Shown here one piece after another: positions 31,501 through 42,400 of a DNA stretch of 64,000 bases (position 1 is its first letter; each line of letters starts with the position of its first letter). Position numbers and translations under genes: made by a program. The stretch is from Bursaphelenchus xylophilus. Lineage: Eukaryota > Nematoda > Chromadorea > Rhabditida > Aphelenchoididae. Below the pieces are notes generated by a model that made no database searches, had not been told where the DNA came from, and was given only the letters and a program-made list of their open reading frames with translations. The DNA lies in NCBI GenBank assembly GCA_904066235.2, contig CAJFCV020000006.1:9920001-9984000 (forward strand). Reading direction: 5' to 3'.

Positions 31501-32214
31501 AATTTATATTGAAAATTGAATTTTTCAGGTGATTCGTTGCTAAATTAGACTCACATTTCCCCGTCGATCCACGAAAAAGACGCCTTCAGCTTCATCGTAG
31601 CCTTCAATGGGATGACGCTGAAAAAATTTGCAATCAAATTGAATCTGAGGGGGAAAGAAGTTTGAGAAATGGATGTTACAGTAATCTCATAGGTCTAAAA
31701 ATTTTTTAAATAGTTTTTTTACGCTGATTGTACGTATTTTACAACATAAAAACCCGTAAATTTCTTAAAAAAACATTTAAAAAAATTTCAAAATTAGTGT
31801 TACAGTAACCCACAGTCGTCCAATGAGCCCTAGATTTCATCAAAAATCGCAACAAAAGTCCAGGGGTCGTATTTTACATCCTAATCAACGTTTTCAGTTC
31901 TAATTTAGAGTGAAAACGATGAAAATTTGAAAAAAAAAATTAAATTACAGTAACCCCAACGACTAAAATCACTTTAATAGAAGTCGGATTTACGTATTTT
32001 ACAACTAAACAGACCCATTATTTTTAGAATTTTTTCAAAAAAAAGTCATCAAAATTTCTCAAAATTTGGTCTCAAAATTACAGTAATCCAATTCAAAAAA
32101 TCTAAGAAAAAGGCAAACTATAGAAACCCCAACAACGACGTATTTCACCCCCAAACTTACGAAACGAGCTCTCGCATTCTTGGTGGCAGGTTGAGGACGC
32201 GTCACATTCATCAT
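28539..32214 (-). CDS. C2H2-like single zinc-finger protein, 273 aa
   Basis: Five exons on the minus strand: 32161-32214, 31555-31617, 31351-31474, 30363-30643 and 28539-28838, with phases 0, 0, 1, 0 and good splice sites. It starts MMNVTRPQPATKN. Exon 3 carries the only recognisable domain, CRECGQIIRRNMCGLHRLKH at residues 46-65, a C-x2-C-x11-H-x3-H arrangement one residue shorter than the classical C2H2 spacing. A basic KSQNKRKGKATRKRRE stretch follows, probably nuclear localisation and DNA contact. The C-terminal half is rich in Pro, Asn, Gln and acidic residues, with no domain seen. Intron 3 holds a palindrome array and intron 4 a 973-bp foldback element. DNA or RNA binding is an inference from the finger. 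Confidence 0.75.
28847..29819. mobile_element. 973-bp foldback element in intron 4 of the zinc-finger gene
   Basis: Arms of over 400 bp begin TAAGAGTGAAGACAGAAG and are flanked by TA (28845-28846, 29820-29821). They carry repeated GAGTAAATTC and GAATTTACTC blocks. The centre is a (CT)n/(GA)n microsatellite arranged as an inverted repeat (29340-29480). The left tip lies four bases from the acceptor of the last exon, so the element supplies much of that acceptor's upstream tract. Confidence 0.83.
29949..30290. repeat. Sparse GCACNGTGC copies in intron 4
   Basis: Seven copies at wide spacing, partly in a duplicated unit of about 160 bp (30080-30150 and 30245-30290 share GCCGCACAGTGCA followed by TATTTTGACTGCAC). 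Confidence 0.75.
30715..31335. repeat. Dense GCACNGTGC array in intron 3
   Basis: About 20 copies. A larger unit of roughly 220 bp repeats two to three times, recognisable by recurring GCGACAACCNTTTGCAC and TCCCCGCCAAAAA stretches. The array stops about 15 bp before exon 3. Confidence 0.87.
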
Positions 32215-32469
32215 TCCGGGTACTCAGAGGGTAGGTGACCGCAAGCCGAGGGGTCAAGAAGGAAGAATGCACCACAATTTTACCTTGCAGAGCAAAAAAT
32301 TTGAATAAAATTTTAATTTTTTGACTTTTTTTGGAATTTTTCATTATTTTTTTAAGTTTTCGAATAAAAAATCGGTTGGATTTGAAAAATTCATCTCTAG
32401 AAGCTTCGTATTTTACATTATTCACTTTATTTTATTTTTTTTTGCATTGCTTTTTGGCCTCTGAAATTC

Positions 32470-32960
32470 CATTGCACAGTGCGGTCAAAAAAAATTTTTG
32501 CACAGTGCGGTCAAAAAAAAATTTTGCACAGTGCGGTAGAAAATACCTTTGCACTGTGCGGTCAGAAAATATTTTTGCACGGTGCGGTCCAAAAAGATCT
32601 TTGCACGGTGCGGACAAAAATATTTCTGCACCGTGCGATCAAAAGATAATTTTGCACTGTGCGGTCAAAAAATAGTTTTGTATGGTACTGTCCAAAAATA
32701 TTTTTGCACGGTGCGAACAAAAAATAATTTTGCACAGTGCGGTCAAAAACTATTTTCGCACAGTGCAAACAAAGAATATTTTTGCACGGTGCGGTCAAAA
32801 AATATTTTCGCACTGTGCAGTCCAAAGGCAAATCTGCACTGTGCGATGAACCCAAGAATCTTTTTTATCGCCAAATAAATTCATAATTCGCTGCACTGTG
32901 CAATTTCCTCTTCTCTCTGCACCGTGCAATCAAATTCAAAAATCTCTGCACAGTGCAAAA
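32470..32960. repeat. GCACNGTGC array between two minus-strand genes
   Basis: About 18 copies at a regular spacing near 27 bp, with a spacer of the form GGTCAAAAAATATTTTT. The end lies in the 3' region of the membrane-protein gene. Confidence 0.88.
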
Positions 32961-32965
32961 AAAAG

Positions 32966-32971
32966 TTTATT
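32966..32971 (-). terminator. Poly(A) signal of the 32997 gene
   Basis: Minus-strand AATAAA lies 26 nt past the stop, just inside the palindrome array. Confidence 0.55.
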
Positions 32972-32996
32972 CAAAAAATTGTAAAAAAATTCAATT

Positions 32997-34331
32997 TCAA
33001 GTGATTCTCGCGTCGAATTTAGATTCCTGTCGTTGTAGTTCATCTTTGAAAATGATTTTAACCGCTGACAAAGTCTCCGGTTTTATCTTTTTGCCCGTTT
33101 TTTCCTCCGAAAGCCAATTTTGTTGATCCATGTAGACCAAAACCAATGTGTAAAGGTGGAATGGGACAAAAGTGAGAAGCACAAGGAATATCATGGTCAA
33201 TTCGAAGCAGTCAGGTTTCAAAACTGCCTCTTGAACGGCAAATCCGGACAAAATTCCGAGCAAAATTAGGGTTAGGATCTGAAAAAAGTGTTACAGTAAT
33301 CCATATGGCGGTGGAAAATAAAAAAATTTTCTAAAAAATTCATTCTCACCCCTACAACATACGTTGCATACCAATAGACGGGCTTTTTCTGCTCTAATTT
33401 TCTAATAGTACTGTAAGTTACTAATAAGGCGAAAGGTAGTATAATCCATTCCAATTTGTAAAACCAAGCGATCAAAAAGAAGCCAACCAGTCCAATTAGT
33501 AGTCCAGTGTTCGACACACACACTTGCCATCGCTAAAATGTGGAATTTTTAATTAAAGTTTAAAAAAAATTTCTGCACTGTGCGAATTTTTTTTTATTTC
33601 ATTTTACGATGCAGAGGAAGGGAGAAATTGGACAGTGCAATCAGATAGAGACTAATTAGTCGATAAAAAACTCATATTTATCTTTTGCTTTACGCAGTTC
33701 TGCTCCTAGACTGCACAGTGCAAAAAAATATTTTGACTGCACAGTGCAAAAAAATATTTTGACTGCACTGTGCGGAAATTTTTCCATTTTATTTCACGGC
33801 GCAGAGGAAGAGGAAAATTGCACAGCACAGTTATATAGGGCCTGAATAATCAGTAAGAAACTCATATTTATTTTTTGTAAAACACCATCTTGCTGCTAGA
33901 CTGCACAGTGCAAAAAAATTTTTTGACTGCACGGTGCGGGGATTTTTTAAATTTTATTTCACGGTACAGAGAAGGGGTAAAATTGGACAGTTCAATGATC
34001 TAGAGGCTAATTAGTCAATAAAAAACTCATATTTATCTTTCGCATTACACCTTGCTTCTATACTGCACAGTGCAAAAAAATTTTTTGACTGCACAGTGCG
34101 GAGATTGTTCAACCCTATCGCACAGTGCAGTGAAGAGAGAAATTTGCACAGTGCAATAACTAAAGGTCTAATTAGTCGAGGAAAAGACTATATTTCAAGG
34201 TTCAATGTGCAATTTTGCTGCTAAACTGCACAGTGCAAAAGAAAATTCTGACCGCACTGTGCGGATATTTTTTATCCGAATTGACTTACAACTGACCCAA
34301 AACAACTGCAACAAGCGAAATAACAACACAT
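32997..34331 (-). CDS. Small four-span membrane protein, 168 aa
   Basis: Three exons, 34290-34331, 33350-33532 and 32997-33278, all phase 0. The N-terminus MCCYFACCSCFGS is packed with cysteines, as in palmitoylated tetraspan proteins. Four hydrophobic segments follow at about residues 22-38, 43-58, 67-88 and 101-122. A charged C-terminal tail of about 40 residues contains SEEKTGKKIKPE. The layout resembles small nematode tetraspan families (LAPTM-like or DUF7027-like), but I cannot fix the family by eye. Location is presumably an endosomal or plasma membrane. The first intron (757 bp) is filled by a palindrome-bearing tandem repeat. Confidence 0.72.
33573..34262. repeat. Roughly 175-bp tandem repeat in intron 1, four copies
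   Basis: Four diverged copies begin near 33573, 33765, 33930 and 34090. Each carries a pair of palindromes linked by TTTTGACTGCACAGTGC and a conserved AAAACTCATATTTAT segment. In places the palindrome itself has decayed (GGACAGTGCAA, GCACAGCACAG) while neighbours stay perfect. Confidence 0.82.
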
Positions 34332-34593
34332 CCACGATTCACTTTGTTAGTCCACCTACTAATAATAGATAATTTCAGAGCCAATTACAAATTTCTTGTT
34401 ATTATCGGGGTTAGAGAAGCCGGAAAAAAGGTCGCTGATAAGTATTTACGATTTTCTTTGTATTCCAGTTTGTATTTTTTAGAGTTTAGAGGTTATGTCA
34501 TCGTATTTCACAAATTTTTTTTGCACCTTGCTATTTTTCAGAGTGTGAAAAAACATTTCACTTTGTTTTTTCCTCAAAAACAAGGTTTTTTAT

Positions 34594-35425
34594 GTGCACT
34601 GTGCGCAGAAATAATCTTGTCGCAAGTTTCGCACAGTGCGAAAATTTTTTTCCGATTTTGCACAGTGCGGAAGGTTTTTTGTTGTTCGCACGGTGCAAAA
34701 GTCCGCGCGATGTTTCTTCGCACAGTGCAAAAAAACATTTTTTATTTTCGCACCGTGCGGAAGGAGTTTTCGTCGTTCGCACAGTGCAAAACACCGCGCG
34801 ATTTTCCCTTGCACAGTGCAATTTTGTGGCATGTTTTGCACACTGCAAAAATTCACTGTGCAATCAATCTTTCTTTCTTATTTTTGCACAGTGCGCATGA
34901 TGTTTTGTCGTTCGCACAGTGCGAAAATGTTTTGCGGCATGTTTCGCACAGTGCAAAAAAACTTTTTCCGATTTTGCACCGTGCGGAAGGAGTTTTGCCG
35001 TTCGCACAGTGCAAAAAACCGCGCGATGTTTCTTCGCACTGTGCAATTTTGCGACAAGTTTCGCACAGTGCAAAGAGTCTTTTTTTCATTTTGCACAGTG
35101 CAATCAATCATCTTTCTTTCTTACTTTTGCACCGTGCGGAAGGAGTTTTTGTCGCACAGTGCAAAACACCGCGCGATGTTTCTTCGCACTGTGCAACTTC
35201 TCAGCTTGTCTCGCACAGTGAGAAAAGTCTTTTTTCATTTTGCACTGTGCAATAAAATCATCTTTCTTTCTTTTTTTTGCACAGTGCGGCAAATTTTCAT
35301 CGCGTTTCCAGTCCAACCAACTTTTCCGTTGACCGCACTGTGCGATAAGATAAGCCGAAAGGTCAAACACGCTTCGCACAGTGCATCAACTTTTCCCAAC
35401 TGATTTTCGGCTGCACTGTGCAAGA
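34594..35425. repeat. Dense GCACNGTGC array with about 190-bp units
   Basis: About 27 copies. A unit containing the ACCGCGCGATGTTTCTTCG segment recurs near 34700, 34790, 35020 and 35170. Apparent frames of up to 303 codons across this array are motif translations. Confidence 0.88.
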
Positions 35426-36246
35426 GAAAAAGACTTTTTTGGCGCCGAAATTTGATCTTTGGGGTCAGAAAGTTCTAGATTTTTCTTGTTTTCGTATTTG
35501 AATGCGACGAGCCCTCTTCGTAAAAACGTTTCGCCCTTTTGCGAGAGCTTTCCATGGGAGAAATCGAGAGTTTTTATGAAAAAAATTATTTTGCACTGTG
35601 CAGAAAGTAAAAAAATGAAAGAAAACAAAAAATTAGTAATTGCCTGGGGCAAAAATTTTGTCATGATTTTTTTTTTGATTTTTATGTTCTTTTTTCGCTA
35701 TATCTGATCTTTTTTGAGATGATTTTTCCAAAAAATCTCGATTTTTCTCAATTTTTCAGAAAAAAATTTTTTTTAAAAGATGTCGTTTAAAATTAAAATT
35801 AGAAGCTCCCCTAACGTCACTGTCCTTTCCCAATCAATTTTAACTCCGTTTTCTTCCAAAAAAACAAACTTTTTTCTCAAAAATTTTCGAAATTTTGCAC
35901 TCTTCCCAATCTTCCACATGTTTTCGAGGCCAATTCACTGTGCTAAACCCCCGAATCCGGCCAATGTTTACGTCGTACGTGACTTTCATCAAGTACGAAC
36001 CTAGAAAATGGCAAACAACCGCTCTCGAACCGTGCAGATCCGCCTGAAAATACGATTGGATCGCTTCGCGGTCCGTCTTTTTTTCAAATTTTTCGCACTT
36101 TTCCCCTGTTTTTGTTTATGCCTTCGCTCACATGGCAGGCGAAATGGAGGGAGGAACGCCGTGTTTTCCCAAACGTTCCACGAGCATTGTCTCTTTTCGC
36201 TTTTTTGACGAATATTTTTAGCTCAAAACACGAGGTCCGGGGGTTT
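35426..36246. other. Intergenic stretch with no supported gene
   Basis: One isolated palindrome occurs near 35594. At 36008-36200 the sequence is more complex and an ATG frame begins MANNRSRTVQIRLKIRLDRF, but no splice partner or known family supports it. Confidence 0.4.
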
Positions 36247-37080
36247 TGCACGGTGCAAAAGAGCGATTTGGAATGCACAGTGCGGTTTTTTTCGAAAGTT
36301 TCGACCGCACAGTGCAATTTGAGAAGGTTGCGATTTTTTGCACGGTGCGGAAAATTGTTTTTGAGGCGCACTGTGCAGTCGGAAAGTTAATTTTGTTCGG
36401 CGCGACAAATACTTTTTTGGTGCACTGTGCAGATTTTGCACTTTTTCTATTCCACGGTGCAGAAGGGATTTGGAACGCACAGTGCGGGTTTTTTCGAAAA
36501 TTTGGATTGCACATTGCAATTTGAGAAGGCTGCGAATTTTTGCACGGTGCGGAAAATCGTTTCTGAGGCGCACTGTGCAGTCGAAAAGTTAATTTTTGCA
36601 CGGTGCGGAAAGATTTTTTTTGCACTGTGCAGATTTCAAACTTTTTCTGTTGCACTGTGCAAAGTCGCATTTTCAAAAAATTTGCACAGTGCAATCTGAG
36701 AAAGTTGTGAATTTTTGCACGGTGCGAAAAATTGTTTTTATTGCATTGTGCAGATTTCAAACTTTTTCTGTTGCACGGTGCAAAACCGCATTTCCAAAAA
36801 AATTTTTGATTGCACTGTGCAATTTGGAAAGTTTTTGAATTTTTGGTTGGCACCGTGCAGATTTTGAACTTTTTCTACTGCACGGTGCAAAACATGTTTT
36901 TTTTGAAATTTTGCACAGTGCATCGTACAAAAAATTTAGGTTGCGCTGTGCTGTGCAAAATTTTTTTTCTGTTTCGCACTGTGCGACTTTAACTTTTCTC
37001 TGAAATTTTGCACCGTGCAAAAAAAATTTTTTTAATTGCACTGTGCGGTGTGCAATTGTATTATGTTGCACCGTGCGATT
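36247..37080. repeat. Dense GCACNGTGC array with about 290-bp units
   Basis: About 28 copies. The unit (near 36247, 36455 and 36650) contains a fixed order of palindromes with different centre bases, separated by recurring stretches such as GAAAATTGTTTTTGAGGCGC. This shows duplication of whole multi-palindrome blocks. Confidence 0.88.
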
Positions 37081-37329
37081 TGAAAAGAACTCCTTGTTTC
37101 TTTTTTTGATCAGACAAACTTTTTTCGTAATCCAGAGGTCAAAGTGCACTCCCATGAAGAGTGATTGCTGAACACAAGGCTTTTGCTTGAAATTTGTCCG
37201 CTACAAATTTTGTTACTTTCCTTCTTCGTTTTTAGTGTGCGTGACGTTTTTGGGATACGTTTTTACTGATGTAAAGTACAATGCTACCTTCGGATTCTTT
37301 TTTTTGTAACACAAACTATGACATTTTTA

Positions 37330-37890
37330 CTTGCACGGTGCATAAAATTTCAGATAAAAGTTGCACCGTACGAATGGAAAAATTGATTAATTTTTCTCCG
37401 TAAAATGGGGAAGTGGAAGTAAAAATAGTCTCAAATTAAAGTTTACATCGTGTTCTGCTTGCTAGCTGGCTTTTTGATTCAATTAATTTGTATTTGCGCA
37501 CTGTGCGGTAAAATTTTTTTTATTGCACTGTGCAGAATTTGAAAAAAGTTTATTGCACTGTGCGGAAGCAAATTTTTTGTCAAAATTTCATTTTGAATAT
37601 TCACTGTGGTATTATTCTACCATCTACATTACTTTTCAACTTCTTTTACTCACTGTGCGGTAAAAAAATTTTCATTGCACAGTGCAAAATCAAAGATGTC
37701 ACGATTTTGCACTGTGCAGACAAAGTTTTCGTCCAGAAATGTCACTATAATTTTCCAATGTCGTATTTTACTATTTACACTACATTTTGGCCAATAATTA
37801 TTAGCAAAACGCACTGTGCGATGACAAAAATCCGACTGCACCGTGCGAAAAACAACAAAATTTAGAAAACAGCTGATTGCACCGTGCAAA
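37330..37890. repeat. Scattered GCACNGTGC copies
   Basis: About ten copies, including half-decayed ones such as TTCACTGTGG near 37602. No gene is supported. Confidence 0.75.
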
Positions 37891-39409
37891 CGCAAATCTT
37901 TCTTCCAAAACATCTTCTCAAGTCAATGACCCTGTCTTTCTGGCATCTCCATTGTTATCTTTCCCTTCTCTCCCCCATTCTTTCTCAAAAAAAACATCCC
38001 AAAAAGTCGCTCACTGGTAAACAAAAGTTCCTCCGCTCTTTCGAGAGAGTGGTCGGACGTGTAGAGAGTAAACTGAAAAATTTGTTGGGGGGAAAATATC
38101 AAGCGACGGACCGGCGATAAGAACGGAGGTTTGTCTTTTTTTGGGCTGGCTTCAATCGAGACAAACACTGTTCGAACTCGCATTTCCCTCGTTTCAAGGG
38201 CTGTCAGAGCATTGTTGTCACGTTGAGATTAAAAAAAAAAGAAACAAAGTTTCTGCCGCGTATTTTACCTTATTTTAGGGGGAAAATATCAAAAAATTCA
38301 AAAAAAATTTAAGCACTTTTGGTAATATTTTGTTGTCATTTGAGTCAAAAATAGGGTTAGAGTGCTTCAACAACCATGCCATTTAATTTTTCATCAAAAT
38401 TACTTACGTATTCCACTTCGGAACGCTAAAATTTAATTTCTTGAAGAAAAATCTCTAAACTTTCCCATTTTTTGCCAAAAAATCCTAATTTTTTTGTGAT
38501 ATAACTGTAACCAGAGACTTTTTCAACTACATTTGACATCTTTAAGTCATTTTGTGCCATTCCCGCTGCGTAATTACATTTTCTTTCCCGAGAAGAACAG
38601 TTGACCCAAACCATTAGGATGGGTCAACTCTTTCTCTTCAATTTACTCTTTCTTTTTTTGAAACGTTATTTGTTTACCATGCAGCTCTGTAACCGCGCAA
38701 TAGCTCCCAGATGGTTTCTAATATGTTTTTTCTCACTTTTAACGAGAATTTTTGCTCTCGATGTTATCCGTGGAAAACTTATTATTTTTAAAAGAGGTTT
38801 AGGCCGGTCATACTGAATATCCATGGGAAGGACGTGTTGTTTATGCCCTTCTTTTAGCTTTTAGGGCTAAAGAGACTTATTTTTCTCCATAAATTCAAAG
38901 GAATGTTGAATTTTTGGAGATTGGATTTAAATTTATGTCAAGTGTAATATAACTCTAATTTTTTGGGGATTTGAAAGTCGTAATTGATTGTTTTAGGTAG
39001 TTCAGTTGTTAAGCGTTCTATTTATATAATATTCATATGACATTTTGATTAAATTTCCGTCAAATTTCTCATGAATAATATCAGATGTCAAGTGTATTTA
39101 AAAATAATATTTTTTTGCTTGTTTATGGGGAAAATTTTGTCAGTCTAGCTGCCTTGAAGCTTAAACTTTGCAATGTTGTCCTTTTATGACCTAATTTTTA
39201 AACTTTTCCATCAAATTTTGCCATGGGTAACATCAAGATAGTCAAGTAAAATTTAGCTTCATATATGGGTAAATTCTGACTCCAAAAGTTCACTGAAGCT
39301 TCATTGCACCCTACACTTGCTTCCAACCCACGATTCCGCTATATTTTATGTGTCTTCGAGCTACATTACCCACTTCGAACATCAGATATCAAGGACAATA
39401 TAAAATTTT
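37891..39409. other. Upstream region of the acetyltransferase gene
   Basis: No exon is recognised and no palindromes occur from about 37880 to 46620. Two ATGAATAATATC/ATGGGTAACATC motif variants with adjacent GTCAAGTGTA segments occur near 39071 and 39225. Confidence 0.45.
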
Positions 39410-39419
39410 TGATTTTCAG
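39410..39419 (+). promoter_or_regulatory. Acceptor in the 5' region of the acetyltransferase gene
   Basis: TGATTTTCAG ends 68 nt before ATG 39488. It could be a spliced-leader site or the end of a 5' UTR intron. Confidence 0.45.
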
Positions 39420-39487
39420 TTTCCAATCGAATCGATCATTGTTCACGGGACTGCACACGGCACGTAGACGTCTGATATCACCGAAAA

Positions 39488-42400
39488 ATGGCGTGCAGGC
39501 GAGCAATAGCCCTCATTTCCATGGGTCAACGGAGCTGGGCGCGCGGCGCTCTGATCCGCCACAACTTTCGTAGTGTAAGTGTGTTTGAAGTTTGGTTAAG
39601 TGTTTGATGTTCTTTAGAGTCTATATAATGGACTTTTGGTGATGATATTTTTTGGGGGGCTTTTTACCCTTATTTTTTGGAATTTTTGCGTTTTCGAGCT
39701 AATGAAACGAAGGGAAAACGGGTAAATCGAGGTGAAAAAACTGTAAATTTGGGAGTTTCAAGGGGAATGTGGAGTGACTCCACTGTGGTGGTCGCTAATT
39801 TGGTCTTGTCTGCTTGGACTGATTGATTTTTTAGATGAAATGTTTAAATTTTGGGGGTTTTGTGGTCTTTGAATAAAGGAGAATTTATTCTTTGGAGATT
39901 GGGGGGTAAAACTGAACAGTTTAGATTGAAAAATAATCTGATACTTTGTTGATCAGCTCTATTCCCCGGTTACAAGGGATTTTGAGAGGTTTCAGGTCTT
40001 CGTGGTGGGACCCACTGGGTCTGAAAACGAAAACTGGAAAATCAGCTGTAAATGGCTTAAAATTTGTCAGTAATGTTCATAACTCCACTTCTAAATATTT
40101 ATTCGCGTTTTTATCGTCATACAACATTTTATTTTTATGACGTGTTTGAGGCCCGGCACGAGAACTTGAAAAATTTTTGTTTCGTTCAAATGAATGTACC
40201 TTTGAACAACGCTTCATTCAATTTATGACGGAAGGAATTAATAAACTGAATGAAGCGTTGTTGATTGTTTTTGGTCGTTTTGGACGACTTTGGACATAAG
40301 TTTTGAGCGAAACAAAAAATTTTAAAGTTTTCGTATCCGGACTCAAAACACATCATAAAAATAAAATGTTTTATAATGATAAAAACGCGAATAAATATTT
40401 GGAAATAGAGTTTGAAACATCACTGACGAATTTTAAGCCATCTACATCCGCTTTTCCAGTTTTCGTTTTCAGACCCAGTGGGTCCCACCACGAAAACCTG
40501 AAAACTTCCAAACCCTATTGAAACCGTCTGAAATCGAATTGTAGACATAGGAATTGCATCCGTACGTTTTATTCATTGCTTTTTGTTGCGTTATCACTCC
40601 GAAAAAAGTGTTGATTGCTCTTCAATGAAATATTACCCAAAAAAAAGCGCGTTCCGTATCCCAAAAGTCACATTTCTTGCGCCTCGAGCGCCCACTGCTC
40701 TTTCACCCAGAATACAACTTTTATATTGCCGTAAATTGGGCGAACCGTCTCAAGGGTTGTTGCTGTTTTCAGGCAGTCGCCGCTTATCAACCCTCCCGAC
40801 CGCTCTCGAACTCGGCTACGCTCCAAACACTCACCGACAATACGATGTTGGGCCAGAACGACAAGGCCAAGAACATTAGAATGGCACAGAAGAGGAGCTA
40901 CGGTAGGTTTGAGAGATGAATATTGAAATTTTGGATATTGTTTTAGGTAGAAATGAAGTGAAAAGAGCTTTTTTTGAATTTGAGTGGGGTTTTGGACAGT
41001 TGCCTGAGGGAATTTGTGGTTTTTAAGGAACCATGGGATGTGTTTTACCTGTTTTTGCCGGTATTTTTGACTTTCCCTGATTTTCAGGGATTTCGTGGTG
41101 GGACTCAAAATTTATTTAAATAAGTGGTAAAATACGACTTGTAGAACCGCAATTATATTTGCACAGAAAGAGTAAATTTTGTAAATTTATTAACGGGATT
41201 TTTAAAATTTCAAGTTTTCGTTGCGAGACCTGAAATGAAAGAAAAAAATCAAAAATTTTGAAATAGATAGGTAAAATACGTTAACAAAAGAATAAAAAAA
41301 TGTTTGTGAAGTAAAATCATGCGAACCTTTGTGGTCAATTTTGGGATTTTGAATCAAATTTTATCATAAAAAATGCAAAATTTTGCGATTTTTCTTCTCA
41401 TTTTTCAATTCCAGGCTACCAAACCAACCTCCCAAAACTCCCGGTTCCCGGCCTCGAAGAGACGGTCCAAAAGCTCGTCGATTTCGCCAAAGTCATCCAA
41501 TCTCCCGAAGATTTTAAAGTCACTCAAAAAGAAGCGGCCGACTTTCTGAAGGACGAGAATGCAAGAAAACTCCAAGATTTGTTGCAACAACGCGCGATGC
41601 GCCTCGATAACTGGCTGACCCCGTGGTGGCTGGATGCCGCATACCTGGCGGGCCGTGATCCACTGCCAATTGTGACCAGCCCCGGCATGACCATGGCTTT
41701 TGGGGACTTTGAAGGAGAGGAAGGCCAGTTGGAGTACGCGGCCAAGCTGATTCAAGCCGCTTTGGACTTTAAAAAAATGGTCGATGAGTAAGTTGGAGGG
41801 CATATTTTGAGAGGGTTTGGGTTTGGAGAAGTTTTGAAGAATTGTCCTGATCTTCAGGGAAGTCGTGGTGGGACCAAAATTGAGCTTTTGATTGGATTCT
41901 TGGGGTTTATAGGGTCTAAAATACTCTAAAAATTGCCTTTCTTGGTCTTGTACTACCTGTTTTTGGATTCTGGAAAATTTTGCGCAGTTTCCGTGATTTT
42001 CAGGGAAGTCGTGGTGGTACCAAAAATTGAGTTTTCTTTTGGGATTCTTGGGGGTTATAGGGTCTAAAATACTCTAAAAATTGCCTTTTTTGGTCTGTTG
42101 CTATACAGGGTGCGCCAAAAATATTGGGACTCATATTTTTACTTGCCCTGCGGGCTGTAATGGTACAAGAGCAAAGTGGTCGCTTGTGCAAACGTGCAAT
42201 GCTCCCAAGAATCTACCTTCAAAGTTTCAGACAGAGTAGTCGTATACGACACCTGTTCTGCCATTATAAGTGCTCACAACTTAGGCCCCTGAGACACGGA
42301 CCCCAAAATGGATAAAAATTGGAAACACTAGTTTTACCGTTGCATGCTATGGCAGAAATTCACTTTATATGACAGAGTAGCGGTCGCTTTTTATACACTA

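Noticed and set aside
34344..35403. Overlapping open frames of 200-300 codons on both strands
   Set aside because: Peptides are strings of CTVQ, RTVQ, AQC and HSAK, which are simply translations of GCACNGTGC and its T-rich spacers. All frames are open because the motif contains no stop codon.
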